A DNA stretch of 8,924 nucleotides from Burkholderiales bacterium (GTDB lineage Bacteria; Pseudomonadota; Gammaproteobacteria; Burkholderiales; SG8-41). The DNA lies in contig JAIESJ010000294.1 in the NCBI GenBank assembly GCA_019746155.1, forward strand, positions 1 through 8,924, in the 5' to 3' direction. Positions 6,594-8,924 of the stretch are shown one piece after another. Numbering within the stretch: position 1 is the first letter of the stretch; every line of letters starts with the position of its first letter. The translations under genes were made by a program, and so were the position numbers. Under the pieces are notes generated by a model that worked only from the letters and a program-made list of their open reading frames with translations, was not told where the DNA came from and made no database searches.

Positions 6594-7727
6594 CTACTTG
6601 GCACCCGTAATCTTGACGACGACCTTGATCGCATCGTCGATGCGTTCACGCGCATACTTGATCGCTGTTGGCACTTCGGTAAGCGGAAATGTGTGGGTAT
6701 GAATCAGCTTGGCGTCGAAACGCTTCTGTTTCATGAATGCCGCTGCGCGATGCGTCGCGCTCTTGCCCTCGCCGCGAATACCGAACACGTAGATGTTATT
6801 TCGCACAAGGTACGCGACGTCGACTGGGACGGGCTTTTGCGGAAAAGCGGCAAGACAAATACGACCGCCGCGGTTGAGCATCTTCGCCGCCTCGTTGAGC
6901 GCATTGGGAGCACCCGAGCATTCGAGCACGTAATGCGCGCCCTTGCCGCGCGTGATCCGCTTGATAGCCTCGACCGCATCCTCTTTATTGACGTTGACGA
7001 TGTGGTCAGCGCCAAGTTTTTTCCCCATTTCAAGACGTGCATCACGCGTGCCGGTAAGTATTACCGGATCGGCGCCCAGAGCCTTGGCGACACCGACTCC
7101 CATCAACCCGATGGGACCCGGACCAGTGACCACCACGGTCTGTCCCGCAATCAATCCGCCCATCACGTCGAGCCCGTACATCGCGGTGCCGGCGGTAACG
7201 ATCAGCGTCGCCTCCTCATCGCTCATGTCGTCCGGCACATGCACCAGCGTATTGATGTTGTTGACCGCATACTCGCAAAAGCCACCGTCGGTCGTAAAAC
7301 CGTTGGCGCGGTGACCCTTGTTGCGATCGCCGTAGTTCATACCGTAGTTCAGACATGCCGTGTACATTCCTTCGCGACAGCGCTCGCACCGACCGCAGCC
7401 GGCGTGAATCTCGACCGCAACGCGATCCCCGATATTGAATTCGTCAACGCCTGGGCCGAGCTTGACGACCGTTCCCATATATTCGTGGCCGGGCGTGAAA
7501 TTCTTGTTGAAGGGGTCACCGCCCTGAATCAATGCCGGCAAGCCATGGCTGATGATCTCCAGATCAGTCGCACAAACCGCGATCGCGTCGATGCGCATCA
7601 GCACTTCGGCCGCGCCGGGCTGCGGTATCGGCTTCTCGATCATTGACAGCTCATTCGGGTTACCAAGCACCCAGGCCTTCATCTTCTCAGGAATGACGAA
7701 TTCCTTTTCCGTGTTTACTGTCGTCAT
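6594..7727 (-). CDS. Zinc-dependent medium-chain alcohol dehydrogenase (MDR family)
   Basis: 377-residue oxidoreductase of the zinc MDR superfamily, converting an alcohol or polyol to aldehyde or ketone with a nicotinamide cofactor. The catalytic zinc site is C52, H81 and E82 (in PGHEYMG). The structural zinc lobe has C111, C114, C117 and C125. The Rossmann turn is GPGPIG (202-207). After the second strand the sequence is GTR (226-228) where NAD enzymes normally show Asp, which suggests NADP(H) preference. The ATG at 7725-7727 is chosen because GAGGAG sits 8 nt ahead; an in-frame GTG at 7734-7736 would overlap that site. The gene starts 12 nt after the IclR stop and ends 11 nt before the FAD subunit, so it belongs to the same transcript. 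It may supply the aldehyde or ketone used by the hydroxylase, or a cyclic ketone for later steps. The exact substrate cannot be told; threonine- and sorbitol-dehydrogenase-like relatives are all possible. Confidence 0.94.
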   Translation of the reverse strand: MTTVNTEKEFVIPEKMKAWVLGNPNELSMIEKPIPQPGAAEVLMRIDAIAVCATDLEIISHGLPALIQGGDPFNKNFTPGHEYMGTVVKLGPGVDEFNIGDRVAVEIHAGCGRCERCREGMYTACLNYGMNYGDRNKGHRANGFTTDGGFCEYAVNNINTLVHVPDDMSDEEATLIVTAGTAMYGLDVMGGLIAGQTVVVTGPGPIGLMGVGVAKALGADPVILTGTRDARLEMGKKLGADHIVNVNKEDAVEAIKRITRGKGAHYVLECSGAPNALNEAAKMLNRGGRICLAAFPQKPVPVDVAYLVRNNIYVFGIRGEGKSATHRAAAFMKQKRFDAKLIHTHTFPLTEVPTAIKYARERIDDAIKVVVKITGAK

Positions 7728-7739
7728 TTGCAACACTCC

Positions 7740-8660
7740 TCAATAGTGGTTGGTTAAAGCCCGCTTGCGTGGTTGTCGGCCTTGAAACTGCGGCGCCGGG
7801 TGTCCAAGCTGTTGCGATGCGGCAGCGGCTGTCTTCATCACGAGATCACGTATCCGCCTCAGATTCTTGGCGTTCGCGCGTTGCGCAGGAATTGAGCAAG
7901 AGAGGGAGGCGGCAACTTCTCCAAGGCGGTTGTAGATCGGGGCGCCGATGCAGACAACCCCCGGCTGGAATTCCTCGTGGTCCTCTGAATAACCGCGTGC
8001 GCGTACCTGCGCGAGATCGGCACGGAGTTGTGCATAATCGCAGATGGTGTTGGGCGTGAACCGTGTGAGGCCTTTCTGCTGAATCAAAGCATCAAGCGCT
8101 GACGGCGGCCAGAATGCGATCTGCGCTTTGCCGGTCGCCGTCGCGTGGGCAGCCGCAGCCTTGCCGACCGTGCCGCTGTCGACCTTGACCGCGTGCAGCG
8201 AATCGAGCTTGACAAGCGTCGCGAGTTCATAGGCTTCGATCACGGCGAGGTGCACCGCTTCGGTGGTGGACGCGTTCAGATCTCTCAACAGTGGCAGTAC
8301 GATCTCGATCAGATCGATCTGACGGCTGCGTGCGTCTGCGAGATCGAAAATTTTGTTCCCCAGTCCGTAAGCTCGCGTGCGCGGATCCTGGCTCACATAG
8401 CCACGTCGCACCAGCGTGCTCAGCAGATGGTGGCATGTACTCACCTTGAGGCCGGCCTGCGCGCTGACTTGCGACACTGACAACAGTGCTCGCGACTCCT
8501 TCAGAATCTCTAAGATGTCGAGTGCGCGGTCGACCGACTGAATTACGTTTTTGGCCTTGGCGTGTCCAGCGGCAATGCCGTTTGCGGCGCGCGTGCTGCT
8601 GGTTCTGGCGGGTTCGGGTAACACGGCAGGCGCCTTGTTATATTTAACATTATGAAACAT
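7740..8660 (-). CDS. IclR-family transcriptional regulator
   Basis: 306-residue IclR-type regulator. The winged helix-turn-helix covers about 38-105: VIQSVDRALDILEIL opens the fold, the recognition helix lies around 70-85, and the RAYGLGNKIFDL segment forms the wing and linker. The effector domain spans about 115-285, with the family sequences HATATGKA (172-179) and a Cys-containing PGVVCIGAPI (233-242). It is somewhat longer than the usual 250-270 because of about 37 poorly conserved N-terminal residues and a basic C-terminal tail. The first codons are strikingly AT-rich compared with the rest of the gene. It is the promoter-proximal cistron, 12 nt ahead of the alcohol dehydrogenase, and lies divergent from the dehydratase gene, so it probably controls both units and itself. 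The ATG at 8658-8660 has a GGAT site upstream but lies only a few nt from the predicted transcription start. A downstream start, such as GTG at codon 13, is possible. Confidence 0.93.
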   Translation of the reverse strand: MFHNVKYNKAPAVLPEPARTSSTRAANGIAAGHAKAKNVIQSVDRALDILEILKESRALLSVSQVSAQAGLKVSTCHHLLSTLVRRGYVSQDPRTRAYGLGNKIFDLADARSRQIDLIEIVLPLLRDLNASTTEAVHLAVIEAYELATLVKLDSLHAVKVDSGTVGKAAAAHATATGKAQIAFWPPSALDALIQQKGLTRFTPNTICDYAQLRADLAQVRARGYSEDHEEFQPGVVCIGAPIYNRLGEVAASLSCSIPAQRANAKNLRRIRDLVMKTAAAASQQLGHPAPQFQGRQPRKRALTNHY

Positions 8661-8681
8661 AGTTTATCCATACTAAAACAT
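8646..8681. repeat. Three AACAT direct repeats, candidate regulator-binding region
   Basis: AACAT occurs at 8646-8650, 8656-8660 and 8677-8681, with spacings of 10 and 21 bp, so all three lie on nearly the same face of the helix. The last is part of the perfect 8-bp palindrome AACATGTT (8677-8684), which sits between the -35 and -10 boxes of the IclR promoter. This could be an IclR operator. Short A/T motifs arise easily by chance in such AT-rich DNA, so support is weak. Confidence 0.25.
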
Positions 8682-8691
8682 GTTATATATT
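8663..8691 (+). promoter_or_regulatory. Possible divergent promoter for the dehydratase gene
   Basis: TATATT (8686-8691) is a 5/6 match to the -10 consensus. The hexamer 17 nt upstream, TTTATC (8663-8668), is only a 3/6 match to the -35 consensus, so an activator may be needed. It overlaps the opposing promoter of the IclR operon, which would allow one regulator to govern both directions. The leader to the TTG start would be about 60 nt. Confidence 0.3.
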
Positions 8692-8699
8692 TGTGTCAA
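8670..8699 (-). promoter_or_regulatory. Predicted sigma70-type promoter for the IclR operon
   Basis: On the minus strand, a perfect TTGACA -35 box (8694-8699) is followed after 18 nt by TAGTAT (8670-8675), a 4/6 match to the -10 consensus. The stretch is AT-rich against a GC-rich background. Transcription would begin around 8662-8664, only about 2-4 nt before the IclR ATG, so the message would be nearly leaderless or use a downstream start. Confidence 0.5.
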
Positions 8700-8714
8700 C
8701 CCGGCTCGTGGGTT
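8698..8714 (+). promoter_or_regulatory. Small inverted repeat AACCC-N7-GGGTT in the dehydratase leader
   Basis: A 5-bp inverted repeat with a 7-nt loop lies just beyond the -35 box of the IclR promoter and inside the predicted leader of the dehydratase message. It may be an operator half-site pair or a weak hairpin. It lacks a following T run on either strand, so it is not a terminator. It may be fortuitous. Confidence 0.2.
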
Positions 8715-8757
8715 ATTGGAACCGTCGTGGCGGAATATCGTGAGAAAGGATAAAACG

Positions 8758-8924
8758 TTGGCAAACACCAAACGCGGGATGCGCCGCGGCCTTACGGCAT
8801 ACGGCGACGAGGAATTCTCGCTGTTTCTGCGCAAAGCCTTCATCAAAGCGATGGGCTACTCGGACGACGCGCTCGAGCGTCCGATCATCGGCATCACCAA
8901 TACCTACAGCGGTTTCAATGCCTG
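8758..8924 (+). CDS. IlvD/Edd-family dehydratase, N-terminal fragment (partial)
   Basis: Fifty-five codons are visible before the right edge, matching the N terminus of the IlvD/Edd dehydratases, Fe-S enzymes that dehydrate dihydroxy acids or sugar acids to 2-keto-3-deoxy acids. The signature RPIIGITNTYSGFN (41-54) corresponds to the family's GRPIIGI.N(T/S)W(S) segment. The window stops two bases (TG) into the next informative codon, expected to be the first cluster-ligand cysteine. TTG at 8758-8760 is the chosen start, with AAAGGA (8745-8750) 7 nt ahead. GTG at 8740-8742 is in frame but lacks a good ribosome site. The GLTAYGDEEFS motif resembles the sugar-acid branch more than valine-biosynthetic IlvD, but this is a weak inference from a short piece. 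The gene is divergent from the IclR operon and is probably co-regulated by it. Confidence 0.82.
   Translation, partial: MANTKRGMRRGLTAYGDEEFSLFLRKAFIKAMGYSDDALERPIIGITNTYSGFNA

Noticed and set aside
8694..8714. AACCC-GGGTT inverted repeat as a rho-independent terminator
   Set aside because: The stem is only 5 bp, no T tract follows it on either strand, and it lies between divergent gene starts where a terminator is not expected.

Overview
The window looks like an accessory catabolic island of a GC-rich betaproteobacterium, probably Burkholderiales or a relative. The main reasons are a Bug-type periplasmic binding protein (a family greatly expanded in that group), GC-rich third codon positions, and tightly packed overlapping genes. 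The taxonomic placement is inference.

Seven genes lie head to tail on the minus strand, from about 8660 down to position 1: an IclR regulator (7740-8660), a zinc alcohol dehydrogenase (6594-7727), the FAD subunit of a molybdenum hydroxylase (5662-6582), a fused [2Fe-2S]/molybdopterin protein (3756-5669), a second molybdopterin protein carrying the catalytic glutamate (2752-3759), a Bug binding protein (1701-2696), and a ThDP-dependent enzyme of the IolD/acetolactate-synthase type that runs off the left edge (1-1704). Gaps are 12 and 11 nt, then overlaps of 8 and 4 nt, a gap of 55 nt and another 4-nt overlap. This suggests one polycistronic message with the regulator as its first cistron. A divergent gene on the plus strand (8758 to the right edge) begins an IlvD/Edd-type dehydratase. 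The 97-bp AT-rich space between the two transcription units holds a plausible promoter on each strand.

The genes read as an import-and-degradation set for a small organic compound. Bug captures the substrate, and the MDR dehydrogenase and the molybdenum hydroxylase perform oxidations. The dehydratase removes water, and the ThDP enzyme cleaves a C-C bond, possibly in a cyclic or vicinal diketone as IolD does. IclR would sense a pathway compound. The substrate cannot be read from the sequence. The most unusual point is the hydroxylase architecture: the Fe-S domain is fused to the first half of the Moco subunit, while the second half is a separate, overlapping cistron. No RNA genes, CRISPR arrays, insertion sequences or clear rho-independent terminators were seen.
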